The notes beneath the pieces are model-generated. The model was not told the DNA's origin and did not search any database. It worked only from the letters and a program-made list of their open reading frames with translations. This document shows positions 38,115 through 44,773 of a DNA stretch of 64,000 nt, piece after piece (within the stretch, counting starts at the first letter, position 1; each line of letters starts with the position of its first letter). Source of the stretch: Clostridium sartagoforme (lineage in GTDB: Bacteria; Bacillota; Clostridia; Clostridiales; Clostridiaceae); assembly GCF_004794105.1 (NCBI RefSeq), contig NZ_SRYR01000001.1, positions 868,001-932,000 of the forward strand. The letters are read 5' to 3'. A program made the translations under genes and the position numbers.

Positions 38115-38729
38115 CTAAAGCTTACTAGTATCTTCTAGATTAACTTTAAAAGCTTCTCCATCGTTCATTAAGATATGTCCAGATGAATAAGTATTACCTT
38201 CAATTGTTATTATTACATTATTTACATCATAATAATCTCCAAAAGTATTGCAAATTGCTGTTAAAGTTTTAGATTCAGCTCCAGAACCTAAATTTTGGGC
38301 ACTTATAAAGTTAGCAGAAAAATCTAAGCTAATAGTATCATTTTCTTTATCTAACTTAGCAGATTTTAAAGTTATTTCATCTGCAATAGAAGGTGATATA
38401 TCACTATTAGGAGACTCTTTAAGAGCATTAACTAAAGCAGTTCCAACAGCCTTTCCTTCAATAGTTATAGTTTTATTTATGTAAACTATCTTGTCCGTAA
38501 TAACGTCATAATAATAAAGATTTACATCTTCTTCCTTAGCTTCATCTTTATTATCTGCATTATCTATATCCTCATTATTTTTTTCATCATTGGTAGTAGT
38601 ATTATTATTAGACTCTTCTTCGATAGTAGGCTTATTTGATAAATTTTCTTCTTTATTACTATCAGTACAAGCCATTAATAAGAAAGGTAAAGATAATGAA
38701 AGGATTGTTGCTAATACCTTTTTCTTCAT
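38115..38729 (-). CDS. GerMN-domain lipoprotein
   Basis: 204 residues from ATG 38729 (GGAGGTCTTAACT upstream; the frame continues 5 codons further). Signal peptide with lipobox LLMAC, acylated Cys near 22, then a low-complexity Asn/Glu/Asp linker of about 50 residues and a GerMN domain (about 85-195: GTALVNALKESPN, TISLDFSANFIS, ITAICN-like TLTAICNTFGDYYDVN). GerM in B. subtilis is a forespore lipoprotein needed for septal peptidoglycan and SpoIIIA-SpoIIQ assembly; stand-alone GerMN proteins are common in clostridia and need not be sporulation-specific. Promoter at 38774-38802 on the minus strand. Confidence 0.85.
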   Translation of the reverse strand: MKKKVLATILSLSLPFLLMACTDSNKEENLSNKPTIEEESNNNTTTNDEKNNEDIDNADNKDEAKEEDVNLYYYDVITDKIVYINKTITIEGKAVGTALVNALKESPNSDISPSIADEITLKSAKLDKENDTISLDFSANFISAQNLGSGAESKTLTAICNTFGDYYDVNNVIITIEGNTYSSGHILMNDGEAFKVNLEDTSKL

Positions 38730-38773
38730 AGTTAAGACCTCCATTTCAATATAAAAAATATGTTCACTTATAA

Positions 38774-38802
38774 ATTATATCATAATTAGAAAACTGATAC
38801 AA
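38774..38802 (-). promoter_or_regulatory. Sigma-A promoter of the GerMN operon
   Basis: On the minus strand TTGTAT (38802-38797), 17 bp, TATAAT (38779-38774); leader about 40 nt. Diverges from the promoter at 38833. Confidence 0.7.
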
Positions 38803-38832
38803 TTTATTAGCCTTTATATATTAAACTAGTAT

Positions 38833-38861
38833 TTGAAAAAATAATGTAAATAGCATATAAT
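38833..38861 (+). promoter_or_regulatory. Sigma-A promoter of the DUF6398-like gene
   Basis: TTGAAA (38833-38838), 17 bp, TATAAT (38856-38861). Two ribosome-binding-like purine runs follow before the ATG at 38927. Confidence 0.75.
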
Positions 38862-38926
38862 ATAAAACATCGGCTTAAAGGAGAACAATAAGCTAGGACA
38901 TATAGTAAAAGGAGTTTATAGGAGTT

Positions 38927-40177
38927 ATGCAACAAACAATTGAACTAGCGAGTAATGAAAGATATCTAGAGATAGTAAGTATTATAAAAGAAGTGTGTGA
39001 AGATAATTTAAATAAAGATTATTTGTTTCTTGCAGAAAACTTATGTAAAGAATTATTTAAAGCACAAATTGATGCTTTAAATAAGGGAAAAGCAAATTCA
39101 TGGGCTTGTGGTATTGTACATGCTATTGGATTACAAAATAATTTATTTAGTAATAAATCTAATGTGAGAATAAAGGCTCAAGATTTTTATAAATTATTTA
39201 ATGTAAGTAGCAGTACAGGGTTATCAAAGTCAAAGGAAGTAAGAAGCCATGTAGATATGGAAGAGGACAAATGGTTAATAGGCAATATTAATGAAGATAT
39301 TGATAAAAGCACTAGTGAAGAAGTTATGGACAATAATGAAGCTATAGATGATGAAGTAGCTGTTGAAACAATAGAAACTATAGATGATAAAGTAGTTAAT
39401 GAAGTAAAAGAAGAAAATAATTTAGTTATTGAAGTAGATGAAGATCTAAAAGAAGCTAATAAAATTGTTAAAAGAGCTCTAAAAGAAAAGAACTATAATA
39501 AAAAGGTTAAAATAGCAAAAGAAGCTTTAAGAAAAAGCAATAAGTGTGCAGAAGCTTATATAATATTATCTAATGATAAGGCATTAAAAAATGAAGATAA
39601 AATTGAATTATTAAATAAGGCTGCAAGCTTTACTGAAGAGGTAATAGGTAAAGAGAATATCACTAAATTAAAAAGCAAAGATTTAAATTTAGATATAGTT
39701 AAGGCTTATATTAAGGTAAAATATGAAGTTGCTAAATTATTATGGAGTAACAATGAAAGAGATAAAGCAATTAGCGAACTAAAATTAATATTAAAAATAG
39801 ATGAAAAAGATGAGTTAGTAGTAAGAGGTACTCTTTTAACATGGTTAATTATTGAAGATAGAGATGAAGAGGCCTTAGAACTAATTTCAAAATATTCTTC
39901 TGATAATTTAATAGATATTAGATTTTCAAAAGTACTACTTTTATTTAAATCTAATAATTTACAAGATGCTGAAAGAGCATTAAGAATAGCAAATGCTTAT
40001 AATGAAAATGTTATTAATTATATAATAAAGTTAAATAGATTACCTAAAGATATAAATGAAATTAAGGGCAATAGCAAAGAGGAAGTTGCAATTAGATATT
40101 ATGAAAAGTCAAAAGAAGCCTGGGATAATATAAATGGAGTAGTAGGCTTTATTAAAGATTCTAGAAGTAGACTATAA
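38927..40177 (+). CDS. DUF6398-like protein with C-terminal TPR-like helices
   Basis: 416 residues, cytoplasmic. The N-terminal 115 residues resemble DUF6398: VCEDNLNKDYLFLAENLC, LNKGKANSWACGIVHAIG, QNNLFSN and the helix-turn-helix-like FYKLFNVSSSTGLSKSKEVRSHV. An acidic linker with many Glu/Asp (about 125-185) follows, then paired amphipathic helices (about 190-380) reminiscent of TPR repeats, including AKEALRKSNKCAEAYIILS and EDAELISK-type units. The domain call is from memory of the family pattern, so moderate. Function unknown; the layout (possible nucleic-acid-binding head plus repeat tail) suggests a scaffold or regulator. Confidence 0.6.
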   Translation: MQQTIELASNERYLEIVSIIKEVCEDNLNKDYLFLAENLCKELFKAQIDALNKGKANSWACGIVHAIGLQNNLFSNKSNVRIKAQDFYKLFNVSSSTGLSKSKEVRSHVDMEEDKWLIGNINEDIDKSTSEEVMDNNEAIDDEVAVETIETIDDKVVNEVKEENNLVIEVDEDLKEANKIVKRALKEKNYNKKVKIAKEALRKSNKCAEAYIILSNDKALKNEDKIELLNKAASFTEEVIGKENITKLKSKDLNLDIVKAYIKVKYEVAKLLWSNNERDKAISELKLILKIDEKDELVVRGTLLTWLIIEDRDEEALELISKYSSDNLIDIRFSKVLLLFKSNNLQDAERALRIANAYNENVINYIIKLNRLPKDINEIKGNSKEEVAIRYYEKSKEAWDNINGVVGFIKDSRSRL

Positions 40178-40200
40178 TAAGAATTTTAATATATAACTAT

Positions 40201-40240
40201 TTTTTAATTGGGGCTGTCCAAAGGACAGCTCAATTAAAAA
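40201..40240. repeat. Long perfect-ended hairpin after the DUF6398-like gene
   Basis: TTTTTAATTG..GCTGTCC pairs with GGACAGC..CAATTAAAAA around an AAA loop (about 18 bp, one internal mismatch). It lacks a T run beyond the stem on either strand. Confidence 0.6.
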
Positions 40241-40291
40241 TTAATAATCATTGATATAATTATTAAGAAATTATTAGGGTAAATTAGATTT

Positions 40292-40316
40292 AAAAACTCC
40301 ACAAGGAGTTTTTTTT
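40292..40316. terminator. Bidirectional terminator between convergent genes
   Basis: AAAAACTCC-ACA-AGGAGTTTTTTTT; 9-bp stem, usable on both strands, between the gene ending at 40177 and the minus-strand gene ending at 40353. Confidence 0.85.
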
Positions 40317-40352
40317 ATTAATTATTCATTTATTCGTTGTGTGATAGCATCT

Positions 40353-41351
40353 TCAATTAACATAATAGGTTAATAAATTTTTTAATAATTTATTGTATCC
40401 ATGGCAATATGAAGCATAGGATGGTAAATTATTATTATTCTTTAGAAACTCTAAATTATTACTATTGGTGAAGAATAAATTATATAATTCCTTATAATAA
40501 GGGTTGAAAAATTTCAGCTTTGGAATATTAAAGTTTACTATATCGAATGTATTATCAGATATTTTTTTGTAAATTAAAAAATAAAGAATAGCAATTGAAG
40601 TTTTTTCTTCTTGCCTATAATCATATAGCTTTATTTTATCAAAATCTATTATAAGCCTATTGAAAAATTCAAAAGATTTATTATGGATTTTAAAAATATC
40701 TCCATTTAAATAGCTTAATAAGGAATTAGTAAAGAAGCTAATATTATTTAAAAAATTCCAAAGATCATTAACATCGAATTCTTCAATTTCAATGTTTTCT
40801 GAGATTTCCATATGAATATCAGTTAAAATTCGTTTACTAACCTCAGGGACAACTCCATTTCCACAAATAGTGAAGTTTCGTACTAAATCAAAAGCACATC
40901 TAGTGTCTTCTTTTGATCCAATAGCGAATTTTCCATCACTATTAAAGAAATTAATTGAAGAAATAGTTAGATGAATTAAAGCTAATAAGGCTAAATATGA
41001 ATATTGTATATTTACTAAACCAAAGGGTAAAAGAATAATAAAGATAATAAAGTCAAACAATGGTCCTATATAATTATAAAATCTTAATTTTTTAAGTAAT
41101 ATAGTGTAATTAAGCTTTGATGAAATAGTTACAGCTTTAAAATGAGTTCTACTAGTTACTGGGTCTTCTTTTAAAGGCTTAAATTTAATATTAAATTTAG
41201 AGTTATCAAAGTAAATTACAAAAGGAATAATGTAAATATAAGTAGGTTTTAGTTTCATTAATAAAGCAGTGATAACATGAATTAATTCATGAGCTATAAT
41301 TATTAGGTATTCTAAGATAATTATTTTTAATATTATAATAAAATAATCCAA
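40353..41351 (-). CDS. Orphan HExxH membrane protein, M50-like putative metalloprotease
   Basis: 332 residues, TTG start at 41351 with GGATGG 6 nt upstream. HELIH at residues 21-25 lies inside the first membrane helix, as in site-2 proteases; two or three further helices follow (about 90-135), and NSDGKFAIGSKEDTR near 150 resembles the second metal-binding segment (Asp) of M50 proteins. The C-terminal 170 residues are soluble, Phe/Asn-rich and unlike known domains. No PDZ domain. It has no strand partner; the divergent neighbour at 41456 is a small unknown. The protease activity is inferred from the motif; the substrate is unknown. Confidence 0.6.
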   Translation of the reverse strand: MDYFIIILKIIILEYLIIIAHELIHVITALLMKLKPTYIYIIPFVIYFDNSKFNIKFKPLKEDPVTSRTHFKAVTISSKLNYTILLKKLRFYNYIGPLFDFIIFIILLPFGLVNIQYSYLALLALIHLTISSINFFNSDGKFAIGSKEDTRCAFDLVRNFTICGNGVVPEVSKRILTDIHMEISENIEIEEFDVNDLWNFLNNISFFTNSLLSYLNGDIFKIHNKSFEFFNRLIIDFDKIKLYDYRQEEKTSIAILYFLIYKKISDNTFDIVNFNIPKLKFFNPYYKELYNLFFTNSNNLEFLKNNNNLPSYASYCHGYNKLLKNLLTYYVN

Positions 41352-41455
41352 AGCAAACCATCCATAAAAGTATTCTTAATAAATAATATATATATTAAGG
41401 GGAAAAAGTGAATGTTTTTTCTTAAAGAAATAAAGTTCTATAAAAGGTGAAACAA

Positions 41456-41860
41456 ATGATTAAAATTAAAATAGATAAAGATAAAAAGAATAATCCAATA
41501 TTTAAATTAAATATTAAAGAAGATGATGAAAAAAAATATCCTTTTATTAAAAGAGCATTAATAGATGGAAAGAGAATCTCTGGAAGGTATAATTATGAAA
41601 TTCCATTAAGATATTTAATTCCTATTATAAATAATATAGAACCTGGCAGTATAGTCATAGATAATAAAAGTAAAATAGAATTTCTTGAATTCTATGATTT
41701 TTTTGAAGAAAAGTATTATTCAAGTTTCGAAGCAACTTCAAAGTTTATGAAGATATGGAGAAAAGAAAGGTGTCCTAATATATTTAAAATTAAGATTGAT
41801 ATAGAAACCTCAAGAGTTAGTAAGGAAGTTGCATTTAAGAAAATAGAAATTAGCATATAA
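41456..41860 (+). CDS. Hypothetical protein, 134 residues
   Basis: 134 residues from ATG 41456, with AAAGGTGAAAC upstream (a GTG 9 nt earlier overlaps that site). Lys/Ile/Glu-rich, no membrane helix, no signal peptide. Alternating charged and hydrophobic residues predict a mixed alpha/beta fold. One segment, KRALIDGKRISGRYNYEIPLR, recalls short hypothetical proteins found in clostridia that carry a YxIPxR element. I do not recognise a family. It is divergently placed to the HELIH protein with about 100 bp in between. Confidence 0.5.
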   Translation: MIKIKIDKDKKNNPIFKLNIKEDDEKKYPFIKRALIDGKRISGRYNYEIPLRYLIPIINNIEPGSIVIDNKSKIEFLEFYDFFEEKYYSSFEATSKFMKIWRKERCPNIFKIKIDIETSRVSKEVAFKKIEISI

Positions 41861-42033
41861 GTTGAAATAAAGTTTTGACATTTTAATATGTTATATTTCA
41901 ATATGTAAAATATTTTAGTTAGGTAATTACTTAATCGACTTATAAAAAATTAAAATATATATGCTTTAAATTAATGTAATTTACTCTAAAAATTATTTTT
42001 CACTTAAAATAAATTAAGTACTCAAAATGTAGA

Positions 42034-42131
42034 TTATCTATTGAAACATAGATAAAAAACAAGGGTGGGCAATTTGCCCACCTATAATTAATGAAGGAGA
42101 TGAATTTATATGGATTAGCATTAAAGCTAAT
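42034..42131. other. Run of three hairpins in a 464-bp gene-free region
   Basis: The gap 41861-42324 has no convincing gene. Three stems follow one another: TTATCTAT/ATAGATAA (42034-42055), GGTGGGCA/TGCCCACC with ATT loop (42064-42082) and ATTAGC/GCTAAT (42114-42131). A purine-rich AAGGAG at 42094-42099 sits between the second and third, ahead of a 2-codon ATG-GAT-TAG frame. There is also an in-frame 27-codon ORF from 42091 with no ribosome binding site. It may be a small RNA or the remains of a gene. Confidence 0.4.
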
Positions 42132-42247
42132 AGATATTAATAATTATATGGAGATAGTTAGTAAGTGTTACTAAAAACAAAGTAAATATTTACAAGTATA
42201 ATAAAATATGATATCTTTAGCCTAATAAGGGAGAAAAAAATATTTTT

Positions 42248-42276
42248 TTGAATTTATTCTATAATTGATATATACT
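42248..42276 (+). promoter_or_regulatory. Promoter candidate of the flippase-like gene
   Basis: TTGAAT (42248-42253), 17 bp, TATACT (42271-42276), about 48 bp before the ATG at 42325. Confidence 0.55.
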
Positions 42277-42324
42277 TATTAAGTTGAGTGATTATTGGGA
42301 GTATAAATTAGTGGGGAGAATGTA

Positions 42325-43332
42325 ATGTTAATTAAAGTAGAGGAAAAACATAAATCAATACTAAAGATATTGTTTATTTTTATAGTGAGCTTAATTTTAG
42401 TACTTCAGTTTAGAAAGCTATTTCATGATTTTGACTTAAAAATATTCTATGGATATAGAGAAAAATTAACAATATTAACCTTAAGTTATATTACTATACT
42501 AGGTATATTTGCATATTTACCTCTTTCTCTATATGATTTTGTTATTAAGGAAACTTGTGAAATAAAATTAGATAATAAAAAACTATATAAGTCGTCTTGG
42601 ATAGCTAGTTCTATATCAAGCATTATTGGATTTGGTGGAACAGCAGCCATTGCACTTAAGAGTTATTTATATTCACCATATATTAAGGATAAGACAACTT
42701 TAGTAAAAGAAGTATCTAAAGTAGTATTACTAAATTTTACTGGATTCTCAACTCTTTGTTTATTATATTCAATATTTTATAGTAGAAATATAAATTTTTA
42801 TAATCCTGTAAATATAGGAATATTATTGGCTGGATTATATACACCTATTTTGCTAATTTATAATTTAATTAAGTTAAAGAAAAATAGAGAAAAGAACTAT
42901 TTTAAAACAATAAAAATTATGCTTCTTTCAATAATAGAATGGACAACCATGGCATTTTTATTATTTAGTATTTTAAGAGTTCTAGGTGCTGAGATTACCT
43001 TAACTAAGGTATTTCCTATTTATGTAGTGTCAACGGCTATAGGGATTGTAAGTATGATGCCTGGTGGCTTAGGCGGGTTTGACTTATCCTTTATTATAGG
43101 GCTAACGAACTTAGGTATTAATAAAGAAGAAGTTTTACTAGCTTTACTTTTATATAGAATTAGTTACTACATAGTACCATTAACTGTAGGTATATTTTTA
43201 ATAATTAATGAAGTAAAGATAAAAGTTAATAAAGGATATATTGAAGCAATTGCTTTTTGCTTTAAAAAGGCAGGAAGTAGAATAAATTTAATAATAAAAG
43301 GTATTATAAGCAAAAAAGAAAGACAAAATTAA
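42325..43332 (+). CDS. MprF-type flippase-domain membrane protein (LPG synthase TM family)
   Basis: 335 residues with about eight membrane helices and no C-terminal synthetase domain. It belongs to the lysylphosphatidylglycerol synthase transmembrane family (YbhN/UPF0104 type): WIASSISSIIGFGGTAAIALKSYLY near 90 and MMPGGLGGFDLSFIIGLTNLG near 245 are the hallmark loops. Full MprF proteins flip and synthesise aminoacylated PG; domain-only proteins like this one are believed to move lipids across the membrane, with unknown substrate. ATG 42325 follows GTGGGGAGAATGTA. It ends in a bidirectional terminator shared with the antiporter gene. Confidence 0.75.
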   Translation: MLIKVEEKHKSILKILFIFIVSLILVLQFRKLFHDFDLKIFYGYREKLTILTLSYITILGIFAYLPLSLYDFVIKETCEIKLDNKKLYKSSWIASSISSIIGFGGTAAIALKSYLYSPYIKDKTTLVKEVSKVVLLNFTGFSTLCLLYSIFYSRNINFYNPVNIGILLAGLYTPILLIYNLIKLKKNREKNYFKTIKIMLLSIIEWTTMAFLLFSILRVLGAEITLTKVFPIYVVSTAIGIVSMMPGGLGGFDLSFIIGLTNLGINKEEVLLALLLYRISYYIVPLTVGIFLIINEVKIKVNKGYIEAIAFCFKKAGSRINLIIKGIISKKERQN

Positions 43333-43348
43333 TTGTCTTTCTTTTTTT
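43312..43348. terminator. Bidirectional terminator, flippase gene and antiporter gene
   Basis: AAAGAAAGACAA-AATTAA-TTGTCTTTCTTTTTTT, overlapping the last codons and stop of the flippase-domain gene; usable in both directions. Confidence 0.85.
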
Positions 43349-43356
43349 ATAAATTA

Positions 43357-44532
43357 TTATTTAAGCAATTTTTTATAAGTATTATCTATTAAGATAGCAC
43401 CTAAAGGGGCTGTAACTAGTATAGAAACTACTGCTACTGTAAGGATTGTCTCCCCCGAGGATAATCCCATAGAAAGAGGTAGGGCGCCAATGGCAGCTTG
43501 AACTGTTGCCTTAGGCAAATAAGATAAAGATGTAAAAAATCTTTCTTTTTTATTTAAGTTGGTTTTAATTAAAGATAAATAAACTCCAAGGATTCTAAAT
43601 AATAATGCGAAAATAATTATAATAACAGAAACTAATCCTAATCTTAAAGCATAGTTAATATTAACTGTGGCACCGACTAAAACAAATAAGAATATTTCTG
43701 CACCTGCCCATAGTTTAGAATATTTAGAAGATAATCTAATAGATAAATCATTATTTGACTTATATATAGTTGCTCCTAAACTCATAACTGCAAGAAGGCC
43801 TGATATAGGAATATATTCTTTTAAGGAATTCTCTAAAGTTATAAATAAAAAGCTAATGCTTAAAATAATTAATAGTTTATTAGAGTCTCTTGTATGAATA
43901 ACTTTAAAAAGTTTAATTAAAATTAATCCAATTACTATTCCTATTAAGACACCAAGAATAATAGAAATAGGTATCTGAAGTAATACATTTAAAGAAAAAC
44001 TTGATTCTGATTTTGCAAGACTAGTTAATGATGTAAAAAGTACAATTACAAAAATATCATCAACAGATGCACCAGCTAATATTAATTGGGGAATAGACTT
44101 TTTTGTTCCATAACCTTCATCCATAAGTTTTATCATTCTCGGAACTATAATTGCTGGAGATACAGCAGCTATAACTGTTCCTAAAATTGCTGAATCTAAA
44201 AAGCTTAAATTTAATAATTTTGGGCCTAAGATAATAAATCCAAGGATTTCAAAAACAGCTGGAACAAAGCACATTAAAATTGCTGGTCGACCAACTTTTT
44301 TTAAATCTTTTATATCTAAGGCTAAACCAGCTCTAGTTAGAATTATTACTAGAGCTATTTGCCTTAGTTCTGAAGAAATATTTAATATTGTAGGATCTAA
44401 AACATTTAACATATAGGGACCTAGAATTATTCCAGTTAAAATCATACCAATTAGTCTTGGAAGCTTTAATTTATCAAAAATAAAGGCTAGGGATAGTCCC
44501 ATTAAAATAATAAGTGCAATACTGGTTAACAT
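43357..44532 (-). CDS. Cation:proton antiporter (CPA family) under a fluoride riboswitch
   Basis: 391 residues, about eleven membrane helices. Na_H_Exchanger-family signatures: LTSIALIILMGLSLAFIFDKLKLPRLIG at the N terminus, LTRAGLALDIKDL near 85 and the ASVDDIFVIVLFTSL segment near 155 with the paired Asp of the ion-binding site. ATG 44532 has AGGAGGT 6 nt upstream on the minus strand. Family antiporters linked to fluoride riboswitches are known and probably help tolerate fluoride. Its leader carries a crcB-motif aptamer and a terminator, so expression should rise with fluoride. The exact ion (Na, K or anion) cannot be read from the sequence. Confidence 0.85.
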   Translation of the reverse strand: MLTSIALIILMGLSLAFIFDKLKLPRLIGMILTGIILGPYMLNVLDPTILNISSELRQIALVIILTRAGLALDIKDLKKVGRPAILMCFVPAVFEILGFIILGPKLLNLSFLDSAILGTVIAAVSPAIIVPRMIKLMDEGYGTKKSIPQLILAGASVDDIFVIVLFTSLTSLAKSESSFSLNVLLQIPISIILGVLIGIVIGLILIKLFKVIHTRDSNKLLIILSISFLFITLENSLKEYIPISGLLAVMSLGATIYKSNNDLSIRLSSKYSKLWAGAEIFLFVLVGATVNINYALRLGLVSVIIIIFALLFRILGVYLSLIKTNLNKKERFFTSLSYLPKATVQAAIGALPLSMGLSSGETILTVAVVSILVTAPLGAILIDNTYKKLLK

Positions 44533-44553
44533 AATTACCTCCTAAAATTTGTA

Positions 44554-44598
44554 TTAAAAAAAGCTAATGATTCTGCAAAATGCAGAAGTCATTAGCTT
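44554..44598 (-). terminator. Expression-platform terminator of the fluoride riboswitch
   Basis: On the minus strand AAGCTAATGACTTCTGCA pairs with TGCAGAATCATTAGCTT (one bulge, 3-nt loop), followed by about seven Us. The 5' arm is the same AAGCTAATGACTTC that forms the aptamer's P2 3' side and pseudoknot, so ligand-bound aptamer and terminator exclude each other. Confidence 0.88.
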
Positions 44599-44641
44599 AA
44601 TAAGCGGTTTAGACAAAAGTCAAGGGAGTACTTCATTCCCT
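44585..44641 (-). promoter_or_regulatory. Fluoride riboswitch (crcB motif)
   Basis: Read 5'-3' on the minus strand: AGGGAATGAAGTACTCCCT (P1 hairpin with the AUG-type loop), an optional GAC-UUUU-GUC hairpin, the invariant AAACCGC, then CTT..AAG (P2) and TAATGACTTC. The loop GAAGT pairs with ACTTC as the pseudoknot. These elements and their order match the crcB RNA consensus. Promoter at 44652-44680. Confidence 0.87.
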
Positions 44642-44651
44642 AATAAATTAA

Positions 44652-44680
44652 ATGATATCACATCAAAATCAATAAATCAA
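44652..44680 (-). promoter_or_regulatory. Promoter ahead of the fluoride riboswitch
   Basis: Minus strand TTGATT (44680-44675), 17 bp, TATCAT (44657-44652). Transcription would begin around 44645, just before P1 of the aptamer. Confidence 0.6.
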
Positions 44681-44773
44681 TAAAATATTACAATATAGGT
44701 TAGGGTTTTATAAAAGGGTCAATAATAAAATTTAAACATATAATATAATGATAAACTTTTGGATGGTTTTTAT

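Noticed and set aside
42091-42174. 27-codon ORF before the flippase-like gene
   Set aside because: The ATG has no ribosome binding site; AAGGAG lies within the ORF itself. Kept only as part of a structured region.
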